From assembly GCA_964480635.1 (NCBI GenBank), contig CAYZQE010000002.1, forward strand, positions 17,328-81,327: DNA of 64,000 nucleotides, written 5' to 3'. Source of the stretch: CAYZQE01 sp964480635 (GTDB taxonomy: Bacteria > Pseudomonadota > Gammaproteobacteria > GCA-001735895). Both the position numbers and the translations under genes were made by a program. Position 1 is the stretch's first letter. Every line of letters begins with the position of its first letter. The notes under the pieces are model-generated. The model searched no databases, had not been told where the DNA came from, and saw nothing but the letters and a program-made list of their open reading frames with translations. Positions 30,246 through 39,769 of the stretch are shown in pieces.

Positions 30246-31055
30246 TTAGGGGTCTAATTTAAGCCAAATAGGTGCATGGTCAGATGGTTTTGTCATGCCG
30301 CGAATATCTTCGTCGATGCCAGCGTCTATCATAGATGATTGTAGAGCCTTTGACACTAAAACTTGGTCTATGCGTAATCCACGCCTAGGTTCGCGCTCAA
30401 AACCTTTACTGCGATAGTCAAACCAACTGAACTGATTATTAACCTCAGGATAGAGATGTCTAAAACTATCGCAATAGCCCAAAGCAATCAGTCGTTCAAA
30501 CCATTTGCGTTCTTCGGGCAAAAAACTGGTTTTACCCTGTTTTAACCAACGTTTTTCACTGTCGGCACCAATGCCAATATCATTATTAACGGGAGCAATA
30601 TTAAAATCACCCATCATAATAACCGCTTCATGGTCATCAATAGATTGCAAAAAAATAGTTAAATCGGCATAAAATTTTTCTTTAGCGGGGTATTTTGTTG
30701 CATGATGAATGCTTTCACCTTGAGGGAAATAACCGTTATAACAATGAATTCTTTTGCCATTAACCTCAAATAGACCGCCAATAAAACGTTTTTGTGATTC
30801 ATCGGTATCACCATCAAAACCATATTTTGGATCAATAACCTCAGTGCGTGATAAGAGAGCAACGCCATAGTGCGTTTTTTGCCCCATAAAAATAACGTGA
30901 TAACCAAGGTCATTAATCGCTTCAATGGGGAAATCATGGTCTTGCACTTTGGTTTCTTGCAAGCCAATAAACTCAGGGTCATGTCGCTCAATTAAAGCGG
31001 CAAGTTGATGTAGGCGTAATCGAACGCTATTAACGTTAAAAGAAATAATTTTCAT
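30246..31055 (-). CDS. xthA: Exodeoxyribonuclease III
   Basis: 269 aa AP endonuclease and 3' exonuclease for base-excision repair. Active-site features are MKIISFNVNSVRLR, GLQETKV, GDFNIAP and the final PSDHAPIWL. Length matches E. coli XthA (268). It overlaps the YihY gene by four bases (ATGA). Confidence 0.96.
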   Translation of the reverse strand: MKIISFNVNSVRLRLHQLAALIERHDPEFIGLQETKVQDHDFPIEAINDLGYHVIFMGQKTHYGVALLSRTEVIDPKYGFDGDTDESQKRFIGGLFEVNGKRIHCYNGYFPQGESIHHATKYPAKEKFYADLTIFLQSIDDHEAVIMMGDFNIAPVNNDIGIGADSEKRWLKQGKTSFLPEERKWFERLIALGYCDSFRHLYPEVNNQFSWFDYRSKGFEREPRRGLRIDQVLVSKALQSSMIDAGIDEDIRGMTKPSDHAPIWLKLDP

Positions 31056-32377
31056 ATTTTATGAATTAAAGTTGAAAAATTAGTGTTTAAAAAAGTATTG
31101 TCTAATGCCTGTTCATGTTGTTTCATTAAATCATCAATAAGCACATTTGTTGGTACAGAAGACTCACGGTTATCCTTACCTTGGCGCGCGCAATTGATAA
31201 TGTCTGTCACGTTAATGAGTTCAATGCTTATAGCAGGCAAATATTGTGCAGGTTCATCGTTAGTCGTTTTTATAAAACGTGATTGCTCTAAGGACTTTAT
31301 TAAAGGTAACAAGGTTTCAGATGGAATGCTTAAGTTTGTGCTGAGGTAAGGCAAGGTGATTAATTGATCGCTTTTTTGAGCGTGGCTTTTAGCAATTAAT
31401 AGCATCATATGTAGCATACACTGTTCTTGTAAATGGCCACTTAATGTGAGCTTTTGTTTGTCCCATGTTAAACGTTCGGGATGTTGATGATAATAGGCAA
31501 TGTTGGCACCAGTGAGTAACACTAACCAACCCAAATAGAGCCAAATCATAAATAGAATTAAGATGGCAAAACCAGAATAAATTGCCGTATAACTGGTAGA
31601 GCCACTAGCAAAAGTCGCAAAGGCTCTGCCTAGTAACTCCCATACGACACCTGAAAAGAAAGCACCATAAAGCGCAGACTTAAATGTGACCTTAACGTTA
31701 GGCACTAAAAGATAAACAAAGGTAAAAGCAGCAATAATAAAGACAAAAGGGAGAAGATAACCCGCAAATTGAAGTATTTGCCCAAACAGAGCATATTGAT
31801 TAAGTGCCTCAACGACTGAATTACTACCTAATGATGCGGTAATACCAATGGCTGCAAACATCATTACCGGCCCCACCATAACAATGCTTAAATAATTACT
31901 AAAGCGTTGTGCGGGCGATCGAGCGGAGGAAATACGCCATGTATAATTAAAGGCAGATTCAATTTTTGAAATCAGAGAAATGACGGTATAAATTAACATT
32001 ATCATGCCAATTCCCCCAAGTACGCCAATTTTCATATTATCAACAAAGGATATGATCTGAGCAGTAAGCTGGGGGCCTTTGTCACCAAGTGGTAACAGCA
32101 TGTTGCTGAGCATGGGCTCTATTTGATTATGAACACCAAAACCCTTTAAAACAGAAAAGCTCACGGCAATTAAAGGCACTAAAGAAAGTAGTGTCGTATA
32201 GACCAAACTCATGGCACGTAAAGACAACATACCACCCATTAAATCGCGCACGACTAAAGACGTTACTTTCAAAAAAAATATAAAATGACGCTTTATAGAA
32301 GAATCAGGTTCTTTGCTATGCCAAATAAAGTGCTGTAATTGTTCAGATAATGTTTGTGCAGACATGGGCGTTACCAA
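31052..32377 (-). CDS. YihY/BrkB family inner membrane protein
   Basis: 441 aa. Six or so transmembrane helices in the first 290 residues (GGMLSLRAMSLVYTTLLSLVPLIAVSFS, GMIMLIYTVISLISKIESAFN and others), followed by a soluble C-terminal part with a winged-helix-like region (PYLSTNLSIPSETLLPLIKSLEQ). It is the UPF0761/YihY type, formerly and wrongly called ribonuclease BN. The role is uncertain. It overlaps the DUF924 gene by seven bases and xthA by four. Confidence 0.88.
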   Translation of the reverse strand: MVTPMSAQTLSEQLQHFIWHSKEPDSSIKRHFIFFLKVTSLVVRDLMGGMLSLRAMSLVYTTLLSLVPLIAVSFSVLKGFGVHNQIEPMLSNMLLPLGDKGPQLTAQIISFVDNMKIGVLGGIGMIMLIYTVISLISKIESAFNYTWRISSARSPAQRFSNYLSIVMVGPVMMFAAIGITASLGSNSVVEALNQYALFGQILQFAGYLLPFVFIIAAFTFVYLLVPNVKVTFKSALYGAFFSGVVWELLGRAFATFASGSTSYTAIYSGFAILILFMIWLYLGWLVLLTGANIAYYHQHPERLTWDKQKLTLSGHLQEQCMLHMMLLIAKSHAQKSDQLITLPYLSTNLSIPSETLLPLIKSLEQSRFIKTTNDEPAQYLPAISIELINVTDIINCARQGKDNRESSVPTNVLIDDLMKQHEQALDNTFLNTNFSTLIHKI

Positions 32378-32913
32378 TTTGATGTTTTTAAATAAGCGAT
32401 TTCATCGGGAGTACTCTCTCTACCTAATTCGCCATTGCGATGTGGAAAGCGTCCAAAACGTTTAACAACATCATAATGATGGCGAGCAAACTTAGCATTA
32501 TCATCAAGCCCAGCAGCTTCAAATAGCTCAATAGCTAATTGTTGATCATTTAAATTTTCACTGTGCATAAACGGTAAAAACAAAAAAGCCTTATGCTTAT
32601 CAGGCATAGCTTTGATTAAATCATGGTCAATTGCATAGTGGGCAATGTCACGAGATTTAGCTTCAGTAGAATAACGCTTACCCTGCCCGCGAAACATATT
32701 AAGTGGTAATTGATCTAAAATAATAACCAGAGCAACGACCCCTTCGGCACTGGTTTTCCAGTGGTCTAACAGCCCATCACGCGCTTGTTGCCAAATAAGC
32801 TCATAACGTTGTGTTAATTCGGCATCAAATTCATCCGTAGACTTAAACCATAAAGGGGATACTTCATCAGAGAACCAATGGGTTAAAAGGTCATTTATTA
32901 AGGTGTCGTTCAT
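32371..32913 (-). CDS. DUF924 family protein
   Basis: 180 aa, all helical. The family motifs are WFKSTDEFDAEL, LVIILDQLPLNMFRGQGKRY and FLPFMHSENLNDQ. It forms a tetratricopeptide-like bundle of unknown function. It overlaps the upstream 87-aa gene by four bases and the YihY gene by seven. Confidence 0.88.
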   Translation of the reverse strand: MNDTLINDLLTHWFSDEVSPLWFKSTDEFDAELTQRYELIWQQARDGLLDHWKTSAEGVVALVIILDQLPLNMFRGQGKRYSTEAKSRDIAHYAIDHDLIKAMPDKHKAFLFLPFMHSENLNDQQLAIELFEAAGLDDNAKFARHHYDVVKRFGRFPHRNGELGRESTPDEIAYLKTSNW

Positions 32914-33173
32914 GTTTCAAGCCACTTTTCTAAATAATAAATAAAGTGCCCTTCTGTCGATTTAGACGGCCCTAAAACCTTAGCGGCATAATATGAATCA
33001 TTGGGTTTAGCCTCAGCAACGGCGAATTCTTCGGATGATTTAATAACCACACAATTGGCAGAAAAGCGTTTGTTTTTACGTTTCGATTTACTATGACGTT
33101 CGGGTGCATAAACAACAGCAGCTTGAATGGTAGACACTTTAGTCAGTGGGTCTGGTGGGACATAACCTTTCAT
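32910..33173 (-). CDS. Small basic hypothetical protein
   Basis: 87 aa. A lysine-rich stretch (KSKRKNKRF) in the first half is followed by a more ordered part ending HFIYYLEKWLE. I do not recognise the family. The start ATG is the first gene of the minus-strand operon to xthA and crp/fnr, and the 63-bp gap to the divergent radical SAM gene must carry promoters for both. Coding is supported by the four-base overlap with DUF924. Confidence 0.55.
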   Translation of the reverse strand: MKGYVPPDPLTKVSTIQAAVVYAPERHSKSKRKNKRFSANCVVIKSSEEFAVAEAKPNDSYYAAKVLGPSKSTEGHFIYYLEKWLET

Positions 33174-33236
33174 AAATTTAAGAATTTGTGTAACAGCCTT
33201 TATTATAACCGAGAATCAAGTGTTAGAATACGCGCT

Positions 33237-34727
33237 ATGAAAATCATCCTATCGACACTCAATGCAAAATACATCCACAGCGCCTTAGGCTTGCGTTATT
33301 TATATGCTCATATGGATAAGTTGCAGTCAGCAACTGAAATTATGGAATTTAATATCAGTGATCGAGTGGCAGATATAGCCGAAAAGCTATTAGCAACAAA
33401 GCCTAAAATTATTGGCTTTGGTGTTTATATTTGGAATGTTGAGCAAACTACGGAATTGGTTTCCCTAATCAAAATAATCCACCCTGACATTACTATTATT
33501 TTAGGCGGGCCAGAAATCAGTTATGAATATGAAGAAACAAAGCTCTATGAACTAGCAGACCATATTATTACGGGGCAAGCTGATGTCAGTTTTAAGCAAA
33601 CCTGCGACAGCATTATTCATGGCTTTCCAGTTGATAAGGTGATTAATGCAGCAGTGCCAGCACCTGAGTCTTTAAAATTACCCTACGATTTTTATAATGA
33701 TGAAGATATTAAACAACGCGTGCTATATGTAGAAGCATCACGTGGCTGCCCTTTTAAGTGCGAGTTTTGCCTATCATCGCTGGATAAAACAGCCAAAGCG
33801 TTTGATATCGAACAATTTTTAAAGGCAATGGACGGGTTATATCAACGTGGTGCTCGCTCGTTTAAGTTTGTTGATCGCACGTTTAATCTCAACATAAAAT
33901 TTAGCTCACAAATATTAAACTTCTTTTTAGATAAAAAGGATGATGAATTATTTTTGCATTTTGAGCTGATTCCCGATCGATTACCCGACGCTTTAAAGGC
34001 ATTAATATTAAAATTTCCAAAAGGCAATGTGCAATTTGAAATTGGCATTCAAACCTTTAACCCAGAGGTACAGCAACGCATAAGCCGAAAACAAGACCAT
34101 CAAAAAACAGTCGATAACCTCGTGTGGTTATGTACTAAAACCGATGTCCATTTACACACAGACCTCATTGCAGGTCTACCAGGAGAAAGTATGCAAAGTT
34201 TTGGTGACAGCTTTAACTTGTTAATTAGTTTAGGCGTACAAGAAATTCAAATTGGCATTTTAAAGCGTTTACGAGGTACGCCCATCATTCGTCATAGCGA
34301 AGAGTTTCAACTTAAGTTTAGTGCTCAAGCGCCCTACACTATTTTGCAAAACAGCAATTTAAGCTTTGTTGATATTCAAGACCTAAATCGTTTTGCACGT
34401 TATTGGAATTTAGTCGGCAATTCAGGGCGGTTTAAAAACACCTTAGCAGTATTATTAAAAGACAAGCCATTTGAGCATTTTATGGCTTTTAGTCGTTGGG
34501 TATATAAAACCACAGCGCAAACCCATAAAATTGCATTACCACGTTTATTTAAATTAATTCATCAATATTTAGCGGATGATAAAGACATTTTAGACGTTTT
34601 AGAATTAGATTTTCAGCGCACGGGGATTAAAAAACAATTGCACCAAGTACTCGAACTAACTATGCCTAGTGCTCACTTAATTAAAGGCAATAAAGCCAGT
34701 TTACGGCAGCAAAGACACAGCGGTTAA
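33237..34727 (+). CDS. B12-binding radical SAM protein, DUF4080 type
   Basis: 496 aa from ATG 33237; the longer frame from 33093 crosses the promoter region and adds unrelated residues. Residues 1-130 form a cobalamin-binding Rossmann domain (PKIIGFGVYIWN, IILGGPEISYE). The radical SAM core contains SRGCPFKCEFC, with the CxxxCxxC iron-sulfur ligands. The C-terminal 150 residues fit DUF4080. Such enzymes catalyse radical methylation or related chemistry; no substrate gene is nearby. The TCA...GTGTTAGAATACGCG stretch before it may hold the promoter. Confidence 0.82.
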   Translation: MKIILSTLNAKYIHSALGLRYLYAHMDKLQSATEIMEFNISDRVADIAEKLLATKPKIIGFGVYIWNVEQTTELVSLIKIIHPDITIILGGPEISYEYEETKLYELADHIITGQADVSFKQTCDSIIHGFPVDKVINAAVPAPESLKLPYDFYNDEDIKQRVLYVEASRGCPFKCEFCLSSLDKTAKAFDIEQFLKAMDGLYQRGARSFKFVDRTFNLNIKFSSQILNFFLDKKDDELFLHFELIPDRLPDALKALILKFPKGNVQFEIGIQTFNPEVQQRISRKQDHQKTVDNLVWLCTKTDVHLHTDLIAGLPGESMQSFGDSFNLLISLGVQEIQIGILKRLRGTPIIRHSEEFQLKFSAQAPYTILQNSNLSFVDIQDLNRFARYWNLVGNSGRFKNTLAVLLKDKPFEHFMAFSRWVYKTTAQTHKIALPRLFKLIHQYLADDKDILDVLELDFQRTGIKKQLHQVLELTMPSAHLIKGNKASLRQQRHSG

Positions 34728-34895
34728 TAAAAAGGCCTCTTTTTTAGCAAAACGACGGCATCTGAACAGAGACAGCTTCAAACTAAATGGGCTTAAATGA
34801 TGCTTAAAGCATAAAATTTTTAAAATGAACTAAGCTTTAATTAAGACGCTATTGTTCGAAAATGTAATTGTGTCTCCCTATTATTCATAGAGCCA

Positions 34896-35891
34896 ATGAT
34901 GCCAAGCCTTCTAAAATTTAAATTCATCCAATTGTTATCTGCATTTATCTTAATGACACCGCTTCAAATCGGTATTGCCGATTTATTACAACCCATCAGT
35001 GGGCGAGGTATTACGATTAATGAAATTTTACCCGCCGATGTATTAGCCAGAGTCGAGTTAATTAAAGAAGACCTTAATTTAATCAGACTAGAGCTGGGTA
35101 AACCCAATGTGTCAGAAGCGGATATTGATGTATTAGAAACAGCGCCTAGAGAAGTTTACTTTGTCGCCCAAGCTCTGTTTGTAAAGGCCAATCGTTTTGG
35201 ATTTGAGCTTAATAAAACCTCTTTAGATGCGTTAACGCCAGTGAATGCTGCTACGGTAAAGCCATTTCATGTGTGGCAGGTTGTGAATGCGGCCTACCAA
35301 CGAATTGAAGACATTAAGAAAAAATTAAACATTAAACAAGGCGGTATAGAGCGCCAACAAGCTATTGAAACAACCCCCAATGATGTTATTCAATCATTAT
35401 TAGACACCAATAAATTATTAAGCCATTTGCTCTTTACTAAGCTATCACCTGCCGATGCATATCAACAAATTACGGCGAGTATCAATTTAACCGCACAATT
35501 ACTAGCTCAGTTTGATGGTGTGAAACGTATTCCTGATGCGCCTGTTTATGAGCGACGTAAAACACCAGGTGATGTTTATGCAAGGTTATATAATAGTTTT
35601 AGTCTCGTCAAAAGCATCGCTTCATCATCAAATTTATTAATGTTTAATTTTCAAGTCACGCATCTAAAAAAATCTAAATCACCCAGCGATGTGTATGGTT
35701 TAGCGACCTTATTAAAGGCTGAACTTGCTTATTTTCATGCTAAGTTGCAAACCACCGAACAAGTCGCGAAAGCGTATTATCCGGGTATTAAAACACCTTC
35801 AGATGTTTTTCAACGCGTCGGAATACTAGAGCAGCAATTAAATACGTTATTAATTCAGGTGATTGATAACCCGACTTGGTTAGAGCAGTAA
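34896..35891 (+). CDS. Periplasmic helical-repeat protein (eight P-x-D-V-type units)
   Basis: 331 aa with a signal peptide of about 29 residues. The rest is a repeat of roughly 38-39 residues, each unit opening with Pro-x-Asp-Val plus an aromatic or aliphatic residue. They start at residues 46 (PADVL), 84 (PREVY), 123 (PFHVW), 161 (PNDVI), 185 (PADAY), 224 (PGDVY), 263 (PSDVY) and 301 (PSDVF). Spacings are 38, 39, 38, 24, 39, 39 and 38; the 24 is one shortened unit. Each unit looks helical. I know no named function. It begins a run with the hybrid kinase three bases after its stop, so a periplasmic sensing or binding role for the kinase is inferred. Confidence 0.75.
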   Translation: MMPSLLKFKFIQLLSAFILMTPLQIGIADLLQPISGRGITINEILPADVLARVELIKEDLNLIRLELGKPNVSEADIDVLETAPREVYFVAQALFVKANRFGFELNKTSLDALTPVNAATVKPFHVWQVVNAAYQRIEDIKKKLNIKQGGIERQQAIETTPNDVIQSLLDTNKLLSHLLFTKLSPADAYQQITASINLTAQLLAQFDGVKRIPDAPVYERRKTPGDVYARLYNSFSLVKSIASSSNLLMFNFQVTHLKKSKSPSDVYGLATLLKAELAYFHAKLQTTEQVAKAYYPGIKTPSDVFQRVGILEQQLNTLLIQVIDNPTWLEQ

Positions 35892-35894
35892 CTC

Positions 35895-38800
35895 ATGTCG
35901 GTCGTTAATAATAGGGAGAATAAAGCGGAAGAATTAAAGCGCGGTTTATATGCCTCTTATTTTTCTTTAACAATCGTTGGCCTAAGTTTATTGGTGGTTG
36001 GTTTAGTGACCAATATTTGGATCAGTAATCAGGCATTAGAAGTTATTAATGTCAGCTCACCCAAAGTGGCATTATTAGAAAAAATAAACACATCTTTAGA
36101 AACATCAAGAGCAGATTTAAACGCATGGATAGGTGGCGGCGAATTACAATTTAAAATAAACCGTAAAAAAGCTTGGCAACAAGACATATATCTCGCGTTA
36201 GATAAACTTAAAGCATTAAATGACGATAACCATGAGAACCTTAAAAAATTAGAACAAAAGCTACGCAACGTAGAAATGTGGCAATGGAAAATTGAAGACG
36301 TTGCTCAAACTCAAGGTAATTTCCCATCGCAATATTTATTGGATAGCCAAACAAAAAAATTAATTAAAAGGACAGTAAATGCCACAACAGCACTGATAGA
36401 AATAGAGCTATTAGGTCTTATATCTAGCCTTCAAAAACATGACGTTAATGTGTTAATTGAGTTTCGAGCAAACCTTTTTGAGTCATTATCGCATTTAACC
36501 GACTATGTGAGGAATGACGTACATTCTTCAAGGTTTGAATTTAATCGTTCAATGGCAAAAGCAGAGATAAATTTTAAAGCGCTGTTGCAAATTAATAAAA
36601 TGATCGAGGTTGATCAATTAGAACAGTTAATTATTATTAACGAAAATTTTAAAGCCTATCAATCGCAAACGTCACAGATATTAACCATTAGAGAAGGTAA
36701 TAATTGGAATATTGCTACCACTTGGGTTGAGCAAGAGCTGAATCCAAAAAAAGAGCAGGTTGAAAAGACACTAATAGCCTTACTTAATGAAGAAAGAAAA
36801 CGCCTACAAAGTGATGCCGATAGCATAAAAAAATTGGGCACTATAGTGCCCTTTATCATGTTTGGATTATTGTTTTTAATGGCTTTTGTGGCCTTTTACC
36901 TGGCCCGAAAAAGTACACATCGTTTTGTCGCGCCAGTGGTGAACTTAGAAATTCAAGATCAATTAAAATCAGACGTTGCTGTCTTAAATAGTAATATGCT
37001 GGGAGTTAATAATATTAAAGAGTTATGCCAAAACGCTATCAAATATTTGGCTGAACAAACCCAAGCCGTAGGCGGTTCACTGTTTGTAGAGCAGGATAAT
37101 CTTTTAAGACTAAAAGGCGCTTATGCGGTATCTAACCGTCAGCTTTTAGCTCATAGTGGTATTGAGTTGGGTGAAGGTTTATTAGGCCAAGCATATATCA
37201 ATAACGACATTAAATTTATTAAACCAGAGCCTAACGATGACTTTGTTATTCAGTCGTCGCTGATAGAGGCAACCCCAAAGCAGTTGATGATTGCACCTAT
37301 TGAATTTCAAGGTAAGGTGACGGCGGTTATAGAGCTGGCTTCATTACATGACTTTAGTGATTATGAAATCACCTTTATTAAGCAATGTTTGATTGATATT
37401 GGCGCATCATTGAATGCTGTACAGCAAGGTGAGCTAATAAGAGAGTCTCTCGCTAAGTCACAGGCACAGTCGGAAGAACTGGTGAGCCAACAAGAAGAGC
37501 TTCGAGTTACTAATGAAGAGCTAGAAAACCAAAAAGAAGAACTAAGAGTGACCAATGAAGAGCTTTTGGTACGGGGTGATGCCATTCAAGATAAATCAGA
37601 TTTATTAGAGCAAGCCAATAAAGATCTTTCTGAAAAATCTCAAAATTTAGAGCTTCAAGCAAATGTTTTAAAAAAGTCAGAAAAAGAGCTGGCAGACAAG
37701 GCCGCGCTGTTAGAAGAAGCGAGCCGTTATAAATCAGAATTTTTAGCCAATATGTCACACGAGCTACGAACGCCGCTTAATAGCTTATTAATTTTAGCTA
37801 AAATGTTAGCAGACAATGATGAAGAGAATTTAAATGAAGACCAAGTAGAGTCGGCAAGCGTCATTTACGATAGCGGCACTCACTTGTTAAATTTAATCAA
37901 TGATATTTTAGACCTCTCTAAAATTGAAGCAGGCCGAATGGATGTGGTTAAGGAAACCTTTTTTATTGCTGAATTAGCAAAAAGCATGGAGGCTCGGTTT
38001 ACCCATATGGCAAAGGTAAAGGGTATTTTATTTAATGTGACTGGGTTAGATATTTCATTATTAAGCTTAATAACTGATGGAGTGAAGCTCCAACAAATAC
38101 TCACTAACTTAATTGGCAATGCCCTTAAGTTTACGTCGGAAGGTTCAGTCACATTAGATTTCTCAGTTATTAAAAATAATGAACATGATCAACAAATAGC
38201 GATTGCAGTGATTGATACTGGCATTGGCATAGAAGAAACAAAGCAAGCGGCTATTTTTGAAGCCTTTCAGCAAGAAGATGGTTCAATTAACCGTAATTTT
38301 GGTGGCACGGGTTTAGGCTTATCTATTTCAATGGCCTATTCAAAATTATTAGGTGGGCACGTTCAGCTTAAATCTAAAAAAGGCATCGGTTCAACATTTA
38401 CTTTAATGCTACCTTTGAACGAGCAACCTATTGAAGACGTTGTTATCCAAGAGCCAAAACCTCTCAAGCTTGTTGAGGGCGTTAAGAACAACCCTGAAAT
38501 CGCCGAAGAAAAAAAACAATCTTGGGTCATCTCCCCTCCTCCATTTACCGATGATCGAGAACGGTTAAAGACAGAACTGCCCTTGTTGTTAGTGGTTGAA
38601 GATGACCCTAAATTTTCTCGTATTTTGTATAAAGAAGCACAAAAGCAAGGTTATCAATGTCTGGTTGCACCTGATGCAGAAAGTGGGTTGATATTGCTAG
38701 ATAAACATAAAGTTATGGGTATCTTGCTTGACTTAAGTTTACCGCGAATGGATGGCAAAGAATTTTTAAAACGAGTAATGGATAATAATGAGCTTGAAGA

Positions 38801-39761
38801 TATTCCCGTACATATTATATCGGCTTTGGGTCGTTCAGGAGATGAGCTTGAACAGGGTGCAGTGGGCTATTTTACAAAACCAGTCAATCAAAGCCAAATT
38901 GCAATAGCGTTAGGCCGGCTAATGAACACTCACTGTAGTTCAATAGCTCAAGTACTTTTAATCGAAGGTGATGAGGCATCTCGATTGGAAATGATGACGT
39001 TATTAATGAACGAAAATATAAAAATAACAGAAGCTTGTCATGCGGCTGAGGCCACAGAGTATTTAAAGACAAAAGAATTTAATAGCATTATTTTAGGTTT
39101 GAACTTGCCAGATCAAAGCGGATTTGAATGGCTAGATGAGGCTGCAAATAATGATGACTTCATCTTACCTCCAGTGATTATTTATTCGGGTCGCAATTTA
39201 AGCCTCGAAGAAGAAAGTCATTTAAAACACTATACCGAAAGCATTATTATAAAATCCTCTCGTTCTGCTGAACGTCTATTGGATGAAGTGTCGTTATTTT
39301 TAAACAGCGTTAAAAGAACGAAACAAAAAACGCCTAACATTCAGAAAAAAATAAATAAAAGTCAAAGCGATGGTAAAGGAGAAACGCCAGAACTAAAAAA
39401 TAAGAGGGTGCTTGCCGTTGATGATGACATGCGTAATACCTTTGCTTTATCTAAAGTATTACGCAACAGAGGTATGGTTGTTGAAATGGCCAGTAGCGGA
39501 AAGTTAGCGTTGCAAAAACTCAATGACCAAGAACTATTTGATATCGTACTTATGGATATTATGATGCCAGACATGGATGGTTATGAAACCATGCAGGCCA
39601 TTAGAAAAATAGCACGGTTTAAAAACTTACCCATTATTGCTGTTACAGCAAAAGCAATGAAAGGCGATAAAGAAAAATGTTTAGAAGCAGGTGCCAATGA
39701 TTATTTATCAAAACCTATTGATATCGAAAAGCTGCAAACTACCATGCTGACTTGGGTTTAG
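35895..39761 (+). CDS. Hybrid sensor histidine kinase with GAF and three receiver domains
   Basis: 1288 aa. Transmembrane helices at about 24-43 and 317-337 enclose a helical periplasmic sensor. A GAF domain covers about 365-505. A coiled coil (510-615) contains a duplicated QEELRVTNEELE unit. HisKA has the phosphoryl histidine H622 in NMSHELRTP. The ATPase domain (725-842) has NLIGNALKFT and GGTGLGLSI. Three receiver domains follow: about 897-1010 with D946, about 1018-1135 where the phosphoacceptor is replaced by G1068 (IILGLNLP), and 1171-1288 with D1221. It probably phosphorylates its own receivers. The repeat protein precedes it and cheR follows by eight bases. Confidence 0.9.
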   Translation: MSVVNNRENKAEELKRGLYASYFSLTIVGLSLLVVGLVTNIWISNQALEVINVSSPKVALLEKINTSLETSRADLNAWIGGGELQFKINRKKAWQQDIYLALDKLKALNDDNHENLKKLEQKLRNVEMWQWKIEDVAQTQGNFPSQYLLDSQTKKLIKRTVNATTALIEIELLGLISSLQKHDVNVLIEFRANLFESLSHLTDYVRNDVHSSRFEFNRSMAKAEINFKALLQINKMIEVDQLEQLIIINENFKAYQSQTSQILTIREGNNWNIATTWVEQELNPKKEQVEKTLIALLNEERKRLQSDADSIKKLGTIVPFIMFGLLFLMAFVAFYLARKSTHRFVAPVVNLEIQDQLKSDVAVLNSNMLGVNNIKELCQNAIKYLAEQTQAVGGSLFVEQDNLLRLKGAYAVSNRQLLAHSGIELGEGLLGQAYINNDIKFIKPEPNDDFVIQSSLIEATPKQLMIAPIEFQGKVTAVIELASLHDFSDYEITFIKQCLIDIGASLNAVQQGELIRESLAKSQAQSEELVSQQEELRVTNEELENQKEELRVTNEELLVRGDAIQDKSDLLEQANKDLSEKSQNLELQANVLKKSEKELADKAALLEEASRYKSEFLANMSHELRTPLNSLLILAKMLADNDEENLNEDQVESASVIYDSGTHLLNLINDILDLSKIEAGRMDVVKETFFIAELAKSMEARFTHMAKVKGILFNVTGLDISLLSLITDGVKLQQILTNLIGNALKFTSEGSVTLDFSVIKNNEHDQQIAIAVIDTGIGIEETKQAAIFEAFQQEDGSINRNFGGTGLGLSISMAYSKLLGGHVQLKSKKGIGSTFTLMLPLNEQPIEDVVIQEPKPLKLVEGVKNNPEIAEEKKQSWVISPPPFTDDRERLKTELPLLLVVEDDPKFSRILYKEAQKQGYQCLVAPDAESGLILLDKHKVMGILLDLSLPRMDGKEFLKRVMDNNELEDIPVHIISALGRSGDELEQGAVGYFTKPVNQSQIAIALGRLMNTHCSSIAQVLLIEGDEASRLEMMTLLMNENIKITEACHAAEATEYLKTKEFNSIILGLNLPDQSGFEWLDEAANNDDFILPPVIIYSGRNLSLEEESHLKHYTESIIIKSSRSAERLLDEVSLFLNSVKRTKQKTPNIQKKINKSQSDGKGETPELKNKRVLAVDDDMRNTFALSKVLRNRGMVVEMASSGKLALQKLNDQELFDIVLMDIMMPDMDGYETMQAIRKIARFKNLPIIAVTAKAMKGDKEKCLEAGANDYLSKPIDIEKLQTTMLTWV

Positions 39762-39769
39762 GCATTTAG

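Noticed and set aside
33093..33236. Upstream extension of the radical SAM gene by 48 codons
   Set aside because: It runs through the divergent promoter and over the start of the 87-aa gene, and adds sequence unlike any cobalamin-binding N-terminus.
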